Below, in pieces: positions 1-11,426 of a DNA stretch of 64,000 nucleotides; position 1 is the first letter of the stretch, and the number at the start of each line of letters is the position of its first letter. The stretch is taken from contig JAMXDE010000038.1 of NCBI GenBank assembly GCA_026770025.1, positions 434,001 through 498,000 on the forward strand, read 5' to 3'. A program made the position numbers and the translations under genes. This stretch comes from Craspedostauros australis. Lineage: Eukaryota; Bacillariophyta; Bacillariophyceae; Mastogloiales; Achnanthaceae. The notes beneath the pieces were generated by a model. The model did no database searches. It had not been told where the DNA came from and was given only the letters and a program-made list of their open reading frames with translations.

Positions 1-883
1 GCCATTCCAATGATTATGCACGCCTCCTCCATTGCATCCGCTCGTTCGATGATGAGAATTGGGTTGGTGGCAACGATTAACGCCAATTGGCCTGCGAGAA
101 TGTCATCCGAGCGTACTTGATGAAGAGCTTGCGAGCGGCTCCTTTGCCGAGGTCTCCTGTGCATCCAAACAAGTTCTGTAGTTACTCTGATTCCTTGACG
201 GCGGTGATAGCCTCGCGGCAGGATGGCTTGGTGGCATCGCAGATGATGGTGTTGGCACGGACTTCTTGTGGTGAGAGGGCGGTGATGCCAACTGGCTGGC
301 AAACGACCTCGATGGTGGAATCGAAGACAGTTGGGGGAGCTGATGGTTTGGCAGTCGGTAGGAGAGTAGGCTGGGAGGTCAGCAGCGCGGTTGGCTGGGT
401 GACAGGGCGCATTGAAGGCGTGCCAGACGGCGACGCAATTGGCGGAGGAGTCTCCTTGTTGGTAGGTGAAGAGGTTGGGATGAGAGCAACGGAGGTTGAC
501 GGCATGAGCGTCAGAGGGGCGGATTCATCCGCAACGCCGCAACCGTCGCTGTCGTCGTCGCTGTCGTTGGCGTTGGTGTTCTTGTTCATCTTCTTTGCCT
601 TGGTTTCACCTTCGTCGAAGTTACCATCGTTGTTGAGAACGGAGGCCTTGCGCATGCGGTTGGCCCACAAGGCGACATGCATCTCGCCACATGCGTCCAT
701 GGTCTCGGCTGAGGTCCCATCTCTGGCCGCATCCGTGACTGCGTCCGCGGCCGTATCCGCGACCACATTCGCGTACTAATCCGCCTGATTATCCACGTGC
801 TTGTCTCCTCGGAGACCAGCTTCGGCCATTGCCGAGTTGGCGAAGATGGCAGCGCTGATGATGACTGCTTTGATGTACATCAT
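1..883 (-). pseudogene. Broken secreted Pro-Thr-rich protein (paralogue of the right-edge gene), continues past window edge
   Basis: Read on the minus strand from an ATG pair at 883/880. A typical signal peptide (about 20 residues, ending AMA) is followed by LRGDKHVD, an acidic stretch, a linker of repeated PT/SPT words (about 480-320) and a Cys-containing domain with the words IICDATKPS and LFGCTG. The same order, including KAV near the N-terminus, LRG after the signal peptide, IICNPSKTS and YFACAG, is seen in the gene at 62926. The reading frame here is broken by an in-frame TAG at 776-778 and an in-frame TAA at 182-184. Near 108-112 there is a one-base frameshift, after which similarity resumes in another frame (ILAGQLALIVATNP against LLAEELKLLSAAG). 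Three lesions in an otherwise alignable protein indicate a pseudogene. The family's function is unknown to me. Confidence 0.75.
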
Positions 884-898
884 GGTTGCTCGATGTTT

Positions 899-931
899 CT
901 TGGTTGTTGGTTGTTGGTTGTTGGTTGTTGG
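899..931. repeat. 7-bp tandem repeat TTGGTTG
   Basis: About five copies of TTGGTTG lie just upstream of the minus-strand start at 883. On the coding strand this reads CAACCAA, matching the CA-rich leaders of other genes here. Confidence 0.8.
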
Positions 932-3307
932 CTCCTAGATAGACGTCGATGGACGTCATCGGACGATGGTCGCTTGTCGACGGTCGATGGTCGATGCTTT
1001 TGACGACTCGGTTGGATTTCTGAGATGAAGAGTCGTGTTGATGGCTGTGTGAAATGATCTCGCAAGATCACCTCGCTTCTGTGCTGGATGTCGTGTGCTT
1101 TGTGTTGTGATGATTGCGTTGCGTATTGATGTGGTGGTTTTGATGCTGTGTAGACTCGGGTGAGTGAAGAGTATGGTACTCCATGCGACGCTGTCGTGGC
1201 GTGAGGAAGGCCAAAGCAGCTTCACAACTACTTGTAGTACGACTGTACCACCATTGTTGTGCCAATGCAGCATGGAGTAGAGTGCGCGTAGAGGTCGAAG
1301 CCTGCTTGGAGATAGAAGGCGGCACATTCGTACCCGCTACCAACGCAGGCAACGGGCGCAGGGATGCGAACGTTCTCCTTTGTGTGGTTTCCATAACTGT
1401 CCAACAAAACTCTTAGTCATCATTTGCGCACTGCAGCCAATCACAGCCACCCAACAATTTCTGAACGGATCCAGGCAAAACCAGACACGATTCGTCGCGG
1501 AATTGTGAATGGAAGAAATTGCATGTCGGATTGAATCGAGAAGTTGACGACCAAGTAGACTGGCAGGGTCCTCAGGTGTGATAGATAGTAGGGATGGAGA
1601 GGACTTGGCGGAGGCGACAATAACGCCGGTCGCGTAGTCGTAGAAGCAATAGCTCGAGAGAGTGTAAAGCGCAGATGCGTGAGGAACATCAGTCGTTGTC
1701 TGTCCATCTATCAATCTACTCTATGTACGAGTATGTACCTATGCTGATCTATTGGATGTTGGTAATGACGATGTGGGCAAAGAAGAAGAGCAATAGCAAT
1801 AGCATCAACATGAATATGAACATCAACATCAACGCCGACTGTTACATGGAAAGTGCTTGAGCTGCGCGACTGTCATCAAGAGTAGAGTTGAGCAAACTCA
1901 GGCAAGCTATGTAGGAAGGTAGAGGTCGTGAATCTTAGATCGACCAAGCCGTCCGCATCTTGCTTTGCTATCAGCAGCTTGGTCTGAGTTGCAGTGCATT
2001 CGTGGCAAATCAGCGCCCAGATTGGGTCTGCTGCTGGAGTATATGGACTATCGATGGCTGACAGCAGGGTGTCAATACGGTACGGAGAGACCGTCGGTAG
2101 GACGAGGGCGGCAAGCACCGAGCGGGATAGATCTTAGGAACCAAGGGTCAAGCCCGGAGAAGGTTGGATGCAAACGAGCTGTCGAAGCCAGCCGAAGGCT
2201 GATAGCCACTAGCACGAAGCGATCGAAAGGCAGCAAGGGACAACAAAGCAACATCTCTGAATCAACTGCAGGAGACGAGCGGGATGCAAGCAGCGATGCC
2301 AACGATCGCCAACCTCAGATTCCAGTATTTCTGATGCGATGCTAGATGACAACTTCGGCTCGGTCCAAATCTCGTCGGTGATGTCGGCTGGTGATCAGAA
2401 GCAAGAACGCAGTCAGATCCAAGCAATTGTGGCAGCCATTGACCCAATATGACACCGTGAACATGGCGGACGCGTGCTCGTGCGAATCAAGGAAAGAGAG
2501 GCTCAACAAGCAGCATGCTGCAACAGCCGCAGAGTGTGACGACGTGCAGTGATCAATGAGATGGCGTCATCTTCACACAGGTGTTTCGCTTAGGCGATCG
2601 GGCTTTTGCTCCTCCACAGCCACGGGGATCGACAGAGCTACATACGCAAGAACCCTATGCAATGAAGGCTCGTCACTCGCCATGCAGCATGGAATCACAG
2701 ATAACGGTAGGATCTTTGCATGGAGCTCAGAGTACCCTGGATGTTCATTGCCAACGTTGTGTGCGCTCAGAAACGAGAGTCGGCTCTCGCCTAACGCTGT
2801 CTGGAATGTGCACTAACATCTTGATTTCTCTACGAGTAAGCCTATACTGCATCGTTCCTCGTCAATGCAGAATGCAGCGGTGTACTTGAGCAACCGTACT
2901 CATTCAAGTTTCCCAAATGATATGCTTGCGTTCGAGTGCCTGTCTCCAACCTTGTGCGGCCTTGGTCGTTGTTTTGGATGCATTACACGTTGGTATGGTC
3001 GTAATCGCGTGTAGAGTGATACTGTTTTCCCCATTCCGGATCGTCCAACGCTCTCGATTCCCCGTACTCCGCGCTTCTCTATTTCACAAGCGGACACATA
3101 CAGATCTTGTGACAGACAACAGCGCAGAGCACTCTACCCGTACGAGTAGAGCATTCCAAGCAGATTGTCAAAGCGTACTCAAGTTATATGACAGTGCATA
3201 GAAGTCTGTGTAGAATTCATACTATTATATGTGTATATGCAAAAGTACAGCCAAATGCCGTTCATTCCATTCATACAATTCATCCTTGGCCACGGTCTTC
3301 GTGCTCA
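932..3307. other. No supportable gene
   Basis: 2.4 kb without a recognisable gene. The first 250 bases are GT-rich on the plus strand, which fits a CA-rich leader or promoter of the minus-strand pseudogene. Minus-strand open stretches at 1337-1714 and 1876-2118 look loosely protein-like but have no motif I know. An ATG-poor microsatellite-like stretch (AGCAAT/ATCAAC words) lies at 1789-1835. TACGAGTA words occur at 1726 and 3141. Confidence 0.5.
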
Positions 3308-4225
3308 TTACACGCTGTAGAGTTCAAAGTTCTTGATGTCCATAGCAAGCGCATTATCACTAACTTCGTGGAAGTTCATGGCGTCGCCAAAGCACGCCCA
3401 TGTCTTTGCCTTTTCGATGTCGCATTCTACGACATCAAGCTGCGATTTGGGAATGCGGTCCGTGCCATTGGTTGGTGACTGCGCCATGGTGTTGTTCTGA
3501 GAGCTGAAGACTTGTTGTGGAGCCGTTGACGGTTGCAACAGCTGCGCAGCTCTTCCTGCTGGCGAAATGGAAGTTTGCAAAGATTGTGCTCTTTCCGGCA
3601 CGGTTTGTGTCAAATCACTTCCATCATCGGATACGTGGTTGTGATCCGAAACTATCCTGGCAAGGCTTGTCTGTGCGGAAGATCCTGGGATGATGTCCCG
3701 GGCCTGGGAGAACGTGGGGGCTGATTGGGTCTTCGGTGGCGGAATGCTGCGAACAGCCTCGCTTTGGCTGTCCGCGCTCGCACCGGAAAACCCGCTGAAT
3801 TGAATTGCAGACGAACGGATTTGGGCCAGCTGCGCTTCTGTGACGGCCTGCTGCATTGCCCGTCGGCGCTTGACGCGGAGCTGCGTGCTGGACTTGTACT
3901 TTGAAGACAGAGCGTCGCGGATCATGCAACCGACCTTGGTCCTGGCTGCGCTTTCGTTCATCTCGTACCACCGACCGTCGTGGAACTTGACGAAAGGCGC
4001 GGGGCCGATATTGGACGCCTTCACAATCTCGATGATGTTGGTGACGATGTCCGTCTTTTGCTGCTTGTTGGATGCGGACAAGTAGGCATTGCGGTACGTT
4101 TCGATGACGCAAGCCAGGCGCTTGTTGCCAGTGGCGGAGATGCACCGCTTGCCTTTGCCAATCAGGATTGTGTGCGGAAATGGAGTGTAGGTCGTTGGCA
4201 GAACTCTTGTAGTGTTGAGCATCAT
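3308..4225 (-). CDS. DUF6824-type domain protein 1
   Basis: Predicted 305-residue protein in one exon. Residues about 18-115 carry the DUF6824-type domain: the glycine-lysine motif ILIGKGKRC, GNKRL, a helix with KTDIVTNIIEIVK, FVKFHDGRWYEM, and AARTKVGCMIRDALSSKYKSST, followed by a basic cluster (RVKRRR). Such domains are abundant in diatoms; a nuclear regulatory role is inferred from the basic tail and the low-complexity Ser/Gln/Thr C-terminal region, not demonstrated. The first of two consecutive ATGs (4225) was chosen; the second is the next codon. The 5' leader on the coding strand is CA-rich (ACAACAAATACC type words). It is one of five family members in the window. It lacks the acidic C-terminal motif shared by members 4 and 5. 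Confidence 0.85.
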   Translation of the reverse strand: MMLNTTRVLPTTYTPFPHTILIGKGKRCISATGNKRLACVIETYRNAYLSASNKQQKTDIVTNIIEIVKASNIGPAPFVKFHDGRWYEMNESAARTKVGCMIRDALSSKYKSSTQLRVKRRRAMQQAVTEAQLAQIRSSAIQFSGFSGASADSQSEAVRSIPPPKTQSAPTFSQARDIIPGSSAQTSLARIVSDHNHVSDDGSDLTQTVPERAQSLQTSISPAGRAAQLLQPSTAPQQVFSSQNNTMAQSPTNGTDRIPKSQLDVVECDIEKAKTWACFGDAMNFHEVSDNALAMDIKNFELYSV

Positions 4226-6827
4226 GATGGCTGTTCTAGTTGGTATTTGTTGTTTGCTGTTTGCTCTTGTGCGTTGCCGTTTGGTTGTCGTTGTTGGTTG
4301 CTGTTATTAGTGGCGGAATGGATGGGGTTGTTGGGTACTTGCTTCGTGAAGACTGAGCTTGAAGATTATGAGCGTTGGAATATTGTGGGTTGGTCGGGGC
4401 TGACATGAGACGGAAAACGATGAATGCGTCTCTGCTGTTGTCGTTTCTGCTGCTGGTGCTGGTGCAGATTGTACTGTCGGAGCGTATGAATTGTGTCTGC
4501 ACTTGTCTGTGCTTGCGCTGTGGTTTCTGCTAGCTGATTGACTAGTTGCACAGGTTTGCTGCCCGAGCGTTGGAATTGCAAACATAGTGCCAGGCTCGTA
4601 CGAACGCACGTACGAACGCACGTACGAGCACAAGTACGAGCACAAGTACGAGCACAAGTACAAACACGTGGATGTATTGGTATGATGTGGTTTCAGTACG
4701 CTTCGAGTATGGCCCCGAGACGCAATTAGTCGCCTCCCAGCCATTTCGCCCTGGCGCGAGTTTGGATACAGTGTGTGTACGGCTTTGCATACGATACACT
4801 GAGTCTTCACACGGGGAACCAAGATATTGGTTTCGTCGCAGTTGCGGCTCGCGCAGCATCTGCCTGGGGTTCGGGTGGCACAGATGTGCAGATGAATCAA
4901 TCTCCGTTGTTCCGAATGTCGATGCGAGCTCGCGGAGCCAGTGAAGGCACCACTTCAACGTTTGTTGCATCACACACTGTCGATGATAGATCGCAGATGG
5001 CCCGCATGATGCGACAAAGGAACCTCATACGACCAACGCGCTGCCTGCTTGCGTTTCTACACCAATAGAAAAGGCCACCTTTTCCTCCTATCTGCATGGC
5101 GGCTATTAACTACGAAAATGGCAGGCGAAGATATTTCCGTCGAACACAAGAAATGTCATTGTTATTTATGGAGTCTGCATTCGCTCACAACAAATGTGTT
5201 CCGTGATTTGGTGGAAGAACCCGTCGAGATTTACTAATATCAACCAGGTATGGCTACTTTGGTCGTAGTACTCAGTGGAGCTTCAGTACGATTCCAAGAG
5301 GATCACTCACGCTCCTCTTGATTCGAGGTTTGGCTGGTGACAAATTCATGCAGGCTCGACATGTTTGGACAAAGCACAACCGTGATTCGCAAAAGCAGAA
5401 TTAAGGATACTGTGGATGACGAACATAGGGTTCCGCTGCCTCCGAGGTATACTTGGAAGAGTCTGCCCGGTCGATGGAGCTTTGGAATCCCGGACTGGCT
5501 GTTGGCTGCGGGAGTTGCATGGAGTTTTGGATGATCTGTGTCACACATAACGATAAAACCAGGGACGAATCACAATTGGGACATCATCGCTGTCGATGTG
5601 TCTTCCCCAAAGTGCCTCGCTCCGTGCAGAGGCGCAGAAAGCAAAACACGCTTCACACGCCATAGATCACACATCGCACATACTCCAAAGAGCACAGTGC
5701 GCCATTTCCTTCTCCCTTTCCTCTCCAATCGACTTCAAGCAGAGCTGGTGGAGGCTGCACAGCCGTCGGAAGGAGTTGCTCATTTGACACGAGTGCTGTG
5801 CTTTCGACGCAGGCAGTATGGAACTGTGATACGAGTACGGGCAGAGCAGGTCACCGATGGCACGGATAACAGGACATCAATCAAGGTTGCTCATGGGAGT
5901 TCTGCTCGAGATGTTCTGTCGCAAGCAGGTTTGAACATCACTGTGAGCTCTTGGTCTCTCTCTCTCTCTCTCTCTCTTGCTGGAGAGAGGAGCGCATTGC
6001 ACTTGTGTCCGCAATACAGCTCAAGCGGGTCCATTGGATGCAGCGCAAAAGTCATGTCCCTCATCTTGTTCCAGCATCATCTGCCAGATACTGCGCCGAG
6101 ATGAGTGAGCCCGCCCAGCGGCGCTGAGAACCCACAGAATACATTGTTCGCAGTCAGCTATTGCATTGCCTAACGAGCAACATGTCTTCAACAGAGGTGG
6201 CAGAACCGCCAATATACCCTCTTGCTCTCTTGCTTTCTTTGGTTTATTGGTTTCATTGTTGGATCTCGCCACGCGGTATCGATGTCGAGCCTGTCGTCGC
6301 ACAAGCCCACTCGAACGACTGATGTGTTGGCAGCGGCGTTCGTGCCACCCTGTTGTGATCCATTTGGGTGACGCTCTTGCTCACCTGGCTCCAGACCTTC
6401 GTTGTTCCTTCACAACAACGATGACAAATAGAATACACACAGCTTGTAACGTGGCTGTCGTCCACCGCGCTCCCATTTGGAGCGGAATGACAAGTTGTGA
6501 TTGACCATGTGTGATGCCATCTCATGATCTGACTGTTCATGCCCAGGGTGCCTCCGATTCCTCTCTGTCGAGCTATGCGACCTCAAGAAGCGAGTTTGCT
6601 TCAGCCACTCAGCTCCAGCAGGCCAGCCAACTATAACAATAGGGTGAATGTGGGCAAGTGCCATTGATTCAGCATATTCGTTCAAATTATAGAATTAGAC
6701 GAACGTGTTTTCTCATTCTATTGCGAGGCTACAAGCGTGCGTTTGTGTCTTGGGCAGCAGGATTACTGCATCGTGCGCCTCCGATAGAAGGTATAGAGTA
6801 CGCTGCTCAACTCACATTTGTCTCTGG
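4226..6827. other. No supportable gene
   Basis: 2.6 kb intergenic. It holds the CA-rich leader of the gene ending at 4225 (GT-rich on this strand, to about 4320), a 12-bp tandem repeat at 4597-4668 and a CT dinucleotide run near 5957-5980. Short open stretches show no family signature. Confidence 0.5.
4597..4668. repeat. 12-bp tandem repeat, about six units
   Basis: Six units of CGTACGAACGCA grading into AGTACGAGCACA. The gradual change from one variant to the other suggests local expansion. It is in phase with a codon frame, but no credible gene runs through it. Confidence 0.85.
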
Positions 6828-7769
6828 CTATGACATCACCCATCGAGTAAATGTGACCAAGTACTCTGGGTAGGCCTGGGCGTCGTGATACGCCACAAAG
6901 GTGGATGGATTGTCCACATTGTCGACCGTGGAATCAAAGAGTTCCGTCTGTTGGTTAGGTTTGGTGTCAGGGATCAGCTGGTTGCTTGTTCCTTGGTAAA
7001 AGTCTCCAATAGCTACGCGGCACATGAACATGCGTTGGACGCTGTCGTCATCAGGGACGAAGTATGTGTGATTGGTTGAGGTGGATAGATCGCTTGCAAA
7101 GTATTATACACCTTTGCCGCACCCTGTCCCGTTGCGCCCAGCAAATGATCGATTGAATCCCTGTCTCTCGATCTTGGCGGCGTTCTCCTTTGTCGTGCCA
7201 TGAAAGAGCCATTTGCGCTCCACAGGCCGGCTGTGGTTGTTCACAACGGTTTCAGGATGCTCTTCGAAGGCAATCTCCATCGTTTGCTTTTTGGCTGCAT
7301 AGGTCTGCCATAGCGCCAGGATTTGAATGCGCTCGGTCGAGGCGATGTTGATTCTTTGGCCTGAAGAGCTGCACGGAGCGTGTTGAATGAAGCTGACCAC
7401 ATCTTTCCATTCTTTGGAATGATGGCACAGTGGGAATCGTCCATCGTTGAAGCTCTGCTTGTCGTTGCTGAATCTCTCCCATGCAGGTGGTGTTTCCGAT
7501 GAGACAGCCATTTCCTTCATGCCCTTGATGATATCGCCCATTATATCGACGGTGGGGGCGCTGACTGCTGTGATTGGAAACCAACCGGAGGTGACGCAGT
7601 TTTTGCAATGCCTGCGACAGTGTTTCGATTGGCGTGCAAAAGGCAGATGAAGTTGGTAGAGCGTTGATTGTGCCTGTGCGCAATTTGAATGGGTCAGAGA
7701 GTATCTCACCGTACGCCCATTCGTTATTTGTGGGATGTTGCTTCGTTACTTCGATGATCTGGCCTGGCA

Positions 7770-7802
<33 letters not shown>

Positions 7803-8295
7803 AATTCTTGTGGTTGTCATCAATGTCGTTGGGCAAGGCCGGGATCTGATTGACGCATCCAACGTCAGTGGCAACCTTGACCTCTTCACGATGAATGTTG
7901 CGGTCGTACTGCGACGAATGGTTGGTTTGGATCATGCGAGCGAAGTTCACCGTGTACGATGCCCCCGTATGAACGTTCCGCTTCTTCACCACCTTGTTCG
8001 AAAGATCCAGCGGGAACGCATGCACTGTACTATCCTTCTTGTATTGCTGAAATGCGCACTCGATTTACTTTGATATGTCGCTGCCGTACGACACAAAGTT
8101 CGTGTTCTCCAATCTCATTCCCGTCGCGTGCTTTTGCACGGCGTTCTGGTCCTCCTCCCAGTACCAGGTTACATCAGGGAAGGACATCTTGTTCGATCCT
8201 CTCTGATACGTCACGTACTCGTTCACGGATCGAAAGGGGATGGTCTGGGTGACTGCCATGACTCCCATCTTGTTCTGACAGCTGTTCTTCTCCAT
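6828..8295 (-). pseudogene. WWE domain-PARP catalytic domain protein, broken
   Basis: Minus-strand reading from ATG 8295. A WWE domain (VTWYWEED at the start; AFQQYKKD; YTVNFARMIQTN; RNIHRE) spans about 8195-7900. Next come an acidic/Pro linker with ten prolines encoded by a G30 tract, a helical region, and a PARP-type ADP-ribosyltransferase domain with LFHGTTKENAAKIERQGF, GKGV, YFASDL and FVAYHDAQAYPEYLVTF. The H and Y of the H-Y-E triad are recognisable. The third position appears to be Thr, as expected of mono-ADP-ribosyl enzymes rather than polymerases. An in-frame TAA at 8065-8067 interrupts the WWE domain, and another at 7104-7106 lies between GKGV and YFA. The frame changes between about 7560 and 7615. 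Without an unusual decoding mechanism it cannot make the enzyme; an undetected intron or assembly error near the G30 tract is the alternative. Confidence 0.7.
7771..7800. repeat. Homopolymer run of 30 G
   Basis: Thirty consecutive G on the plus strand (C on the coding strand of the PARP pseudogene, reading as ten Pro). It is prone to length change and to sequencing or assembly error. Confidence 0.9.
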
Positions 8296-9725
8296 GTCGA
8301 AGGCTGTGCTGGATGATGAGTTGAAGGGTTAGTCCGGTTGGTCCGACTGATGAAGTTGAAGGTGCAACGTGTAGACGGCCACGCTACGAGTAGAGCCCGT
8401 GTTGTGCTTTCGTTTGCTGTGGCCTGCGGTTGATGATCTCATTTGATGATTTGCATTTGCCTTTGCCTGTGATCGCGGAGAATGGCAGCAATCGCGCGGG
8501 GATGTAGGTATTGGCAGTGCTTCATCGATTCCTCGTTCATCCGTGCGATCGTAGAGGGTGTGCGTGATATACGTAGAGATTGGAGTAGATCGTACAGCAC
8601 GGAGCCACTCCAGTACTGATGAGTACTGTTTGGATGTTGGTTGCATTTGATGCGAGAGTGCAAAGCGATGCGGGAACTGCTCCACCAACGTATTGCTCTT
8701 GCCTGACGAATCGTCATCGTGCCATTGTGCTGTCGGATCTGCCTGCATGCCATGTCTGATGCGTGTCTCTCTGCGTATTGGTCAATCTCAGCTGGAAGAG
8801 AATGCGATTTGAGCCAGCCGCAGGATAGTGCGGGACTTCCGCAGCCTTGCGGCATGCATCCCACAAGAACCGTTGGGTGGGTATCCACTCGAAGACCACC
8901 ACGCACAGCTGCGAAGCATCGCAGAGTGCCCTTCTGCTGCCGTCTCGTGTCCGAAAAATTCCCTGTTGAAGTGGTTGTTGTGTGTGGTTTGTGTGTGCGG
9001 TTTGTGTGTGCGACTCTCTCTCTCTCTCTGGCGTCAATTCCCCCTTGTTACTCATTCGCAAGCGCGGGTTCATGAGCGATCAAACGCCTTTGTGGCCGAT
9101 CCTCGCTGTTGGCGTGGTCGCCATGACACATGGGCAAGGCGTTGTGTGCAAAACAAGAGAGACATTGCATTGGCACTGGTTGTCTTCACGATCTTGATTT
9201 TGGCGCGATTTGTCTCTTCGTGATGCGATTCGATCATTGGCAAACACACGCACACGCGCACGGCGTTGCGGCTCTGTGCAAAACGTGACGGGGCGGTCAG
9301 CAACGACGATCTCACCTCACAACGCTGCACAAAGCAATTCACCTTGCTTTTGCTTTCGATATATTATAATATAATGTACATGTCCATAACGCGACCATTC
9401 CACCTCCGTAAAATACGAACACAGGCAGCATGGCTCGCGGCAACCACATTGGCATGTCCATCCTGTGGATCATGATTCTGATTTTTGATTGTATGGCCGC
9501 CGTGAGCATGAGCATGGTGGGCCCGTCAGTGGCATACTTGCATGGCACACCATTGATCTACGACACTCCACTTATGTTGTTGTTGAGTACAGTCTGATAG
9601 AATACGATAGTTCTCTAGAGAGTTGTTGGTTTGGTCACTGCAACAAGACAGATGACGACAAGCGCTCTCGTGTTTGCGTCCCGGCGCGCCCTGTCGTCCT
9701 GCAGCAATCTATTCGCCAATCTCTC
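8296..9725. other. No supportable gene
   Basis: Upstream of the PARP pseudogene and downstream of the gene ending at 9726. It has a CT run near 9012-9031, a TACGAGTA word at 8385, and an AT-only palindromic stretch at about 9357-9377 (TATATTATAATATA core). No coding signal I trust. Confidence 0.5.
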
Positions 9726-11426
9726 TTAGAACGCCGCGAATGCCTTCTCCAGCTTGGCCTTGGTATCTGCCAGAAGCTGCCGATCGGCGTCGTCGGACAG
9801 TACCAGCTGCGTGCTGTCGCCTTCCTTGGGGTTGAAGCCGACGGCCAGCAGTAGATGCTTGGCGCCAAGGAATGGCTTGACCTTGGTTCTGAAGGCCTTG
9901 TTCTCCATGTTGATGGTTTGGAACTTGACCTCCGTGGGCTTGTCGACGACGTTGGAGATGTAGGCCTTGAGGATCTTGAGGCATTTGCCACCATCACCGC
10001 CAGCACGGTAGGCGCTGACCTTGGCAATGTACTCGTCGATCTTGGCGGAGCTGGCCGTGCTCTTTCGTTTCTTTTGGTTGACGACGGCCGCGCTGCCATC
10101 GCCTTCCTCCGCGTCCTTGTCGTACTGGATGGCATCGGGATTGTACCCGTCGACACCCAGCTTCGATGACAACTTCCCCTTGTTGGCCATGCGCTCGCGC
10201 TTGTCCTTCTCCAACTCGGCGCGGATTCGTTCACGTTCCCTCTTGTATGCGTCCTTCTCCCGCTTGCGCGCCTTGGCCTCTCTCTTCCGCTGCTCTCTCT
10301 CCATCTCCTCGCGCGTTTTGGCCATCTCCTTGCCCATGAAGCGGCGCTGCTTTTCCCGTTCGACGTTGTCGACCTTCTCGGCTTCCTCCCGCTGCGCGCG
10401 CTTGGCTACCAGCAGCTCTTTGATTTGCGCGATCTTGGCGATCTTCTCCTCCGGCGTCAACGGTTTGATGCGCTCCGTCGACTCCTCAAAGTCGGAATGA
10501 CCCGTCTTGTTGGCGTGCAGCTCGAGGTTGGCGAGGTTGGACAGGATCTTGCCGCATTCGTTACACTTGTACGACTGCGCCTTCTTTCCAGCAGCGACAT
10601 CATCCGGGATGGGCTGATCGATGTCTATATCCTCCTGATGCTCCATCAGCCACTCCACTGCAGCCTCCACGGTGGGTCCGTTGCCAAACAGCAGCCCCTT
10701 CTGCGCTCTGAGCAGTGTGAAACCCATCTCGCCCGTGAGGGTCTTGATCGCCTCTTGATCCAGAGCATCCAACGCTGCCGTGGGCGATTCGGTCGTTTCC
10801 GCCGCATCCGTCATGGTGGCATCCTCCGACGCCGTTGCCGCTTCCTTTGCCTCGTCTGGCTTTTCTGCTTCCTTTTTTCCAGCTGGTTTGCTGTCCGTGG
10901 TTGCTGCTGCTGCTGCTGCTTCTGCCGCTGGTTCTGTGGTTGTTGTGGCTGCTGCGGTTGTATCCATCGGCGTCACATCATCGCTCGCAGCAGGAGCCGC
11001 AGCCAAACGCGCCAATCGCGCTGCCCGCGCATCCTCCTTGCTGGCGTTGCCACCACCCAGAGTGTTGCCACCCGTCGCGGGAATGGCGGAGACGGCGGCC
11101 GAAGCCTTGGCAATCTCCTGCTGCAATCCCGTGAAATTGACGCCTTCCACACGCCCCAGCTCCTTGCCGTTGCCGTAGACAGCGTACGTGGGAAAGGCAC
11201 GCACGTGGTAGGCGTGCATGTCCTCGCCCAGCGCGTCCTCGTAGACGATGGCGAACGGGATGGGCGGCGACTTGGCACCGTACGTGGATGCCATCTGTTC
11301 CAGCTGCGGCTTGCTGGCTTTGCAGGGTCCACACCAATGCGCGGAGTACGTGACCACCGCAATCGCGTTCGACGAGATGAAGGTCGCCAATTCGGCGGCG
11401 CCGGGGAGCTCCTGCAATCCGGACAT
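9726..11426 (-). CDS. Thioredoxin-UBA-C2H2 zinc finger-PUB domain protein
   Basis: Predicted 566-residue protein in one exon. The N-terminal thioredoxin fold carries an intact WCGPCK site at residues 31-36 and a cis-proline region (AFPTYAVYGNG). After an Ala/Thr-rich acidic linker comes a UBA-like domain at about 238-285 (MGFTLLRAQKGLL..VEAAVEWLMEH), then a C2H2 finger at about 295-325 (CNECGK..H..KTGH). A long charged coiled coil follows (about 330-440), and the C-terminus is a PUB domain (CLKILKAYISNV, FRTKVKPFLGA, LLLAVGF). UBA domains bind ubiquitin and PUB domains bind the p97/CDC48 tail, so an adaptor linking ubiquitylated or redox-damaged clients to CDC48 is inferred. The start at 11426 is the first ATG directly before the thioredoxin domain; upstream open frame lacks a domain. 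The leader has 15-bp CA-rich repeats. Confidence 0.88.
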   Translation of the reverse strand: MSGLQELPGAAELATFISSNAIAVVTYSAHWCGPCKASKPQLEQMASTYGAKSPPIPFAIVYEDALGEDMHAYHVRAFPTYAVYGNGKELGRVEGVNFTGLQQEIAKASAAVSAIPATGGNTLGGGNASKEDARAARLARLAAAPAASDDVTPMDTTAAATTTTEPAAEAAAAAATTDSKPAGKKEAEKPDEAKEAATASEDATMTDAAETTESPTAALDALDQEAIKTLTGEMGFTLLRAQKGLLFGNGPTVEAAVEWLMEHQEDIDIDQPIPDDVAAGKKAQSYKCNECGKILSNLANLELHANKTGHSDFEESTERIKPLTPEEKIAKIAQIKELLVAKRAQREEAEKVDNVEREKQRRFMGKEMAKTREEMEREQRKREAKARKREKDAYKRERERIRAELEKDKRERMANKGKLSSKLGVDGYNPDAIQYDKDAEEGDGSAAVVNQKKRKSTASSAKIDEYIAKVSAYRAGGDGGKCLKILKAYISNVVDKPTEVKFQTINMENKAFRTKVKPFLGAKHLLLAVGFNPKEGDSTQLVLSDDADRQLLADTKAKLEKAFAAF

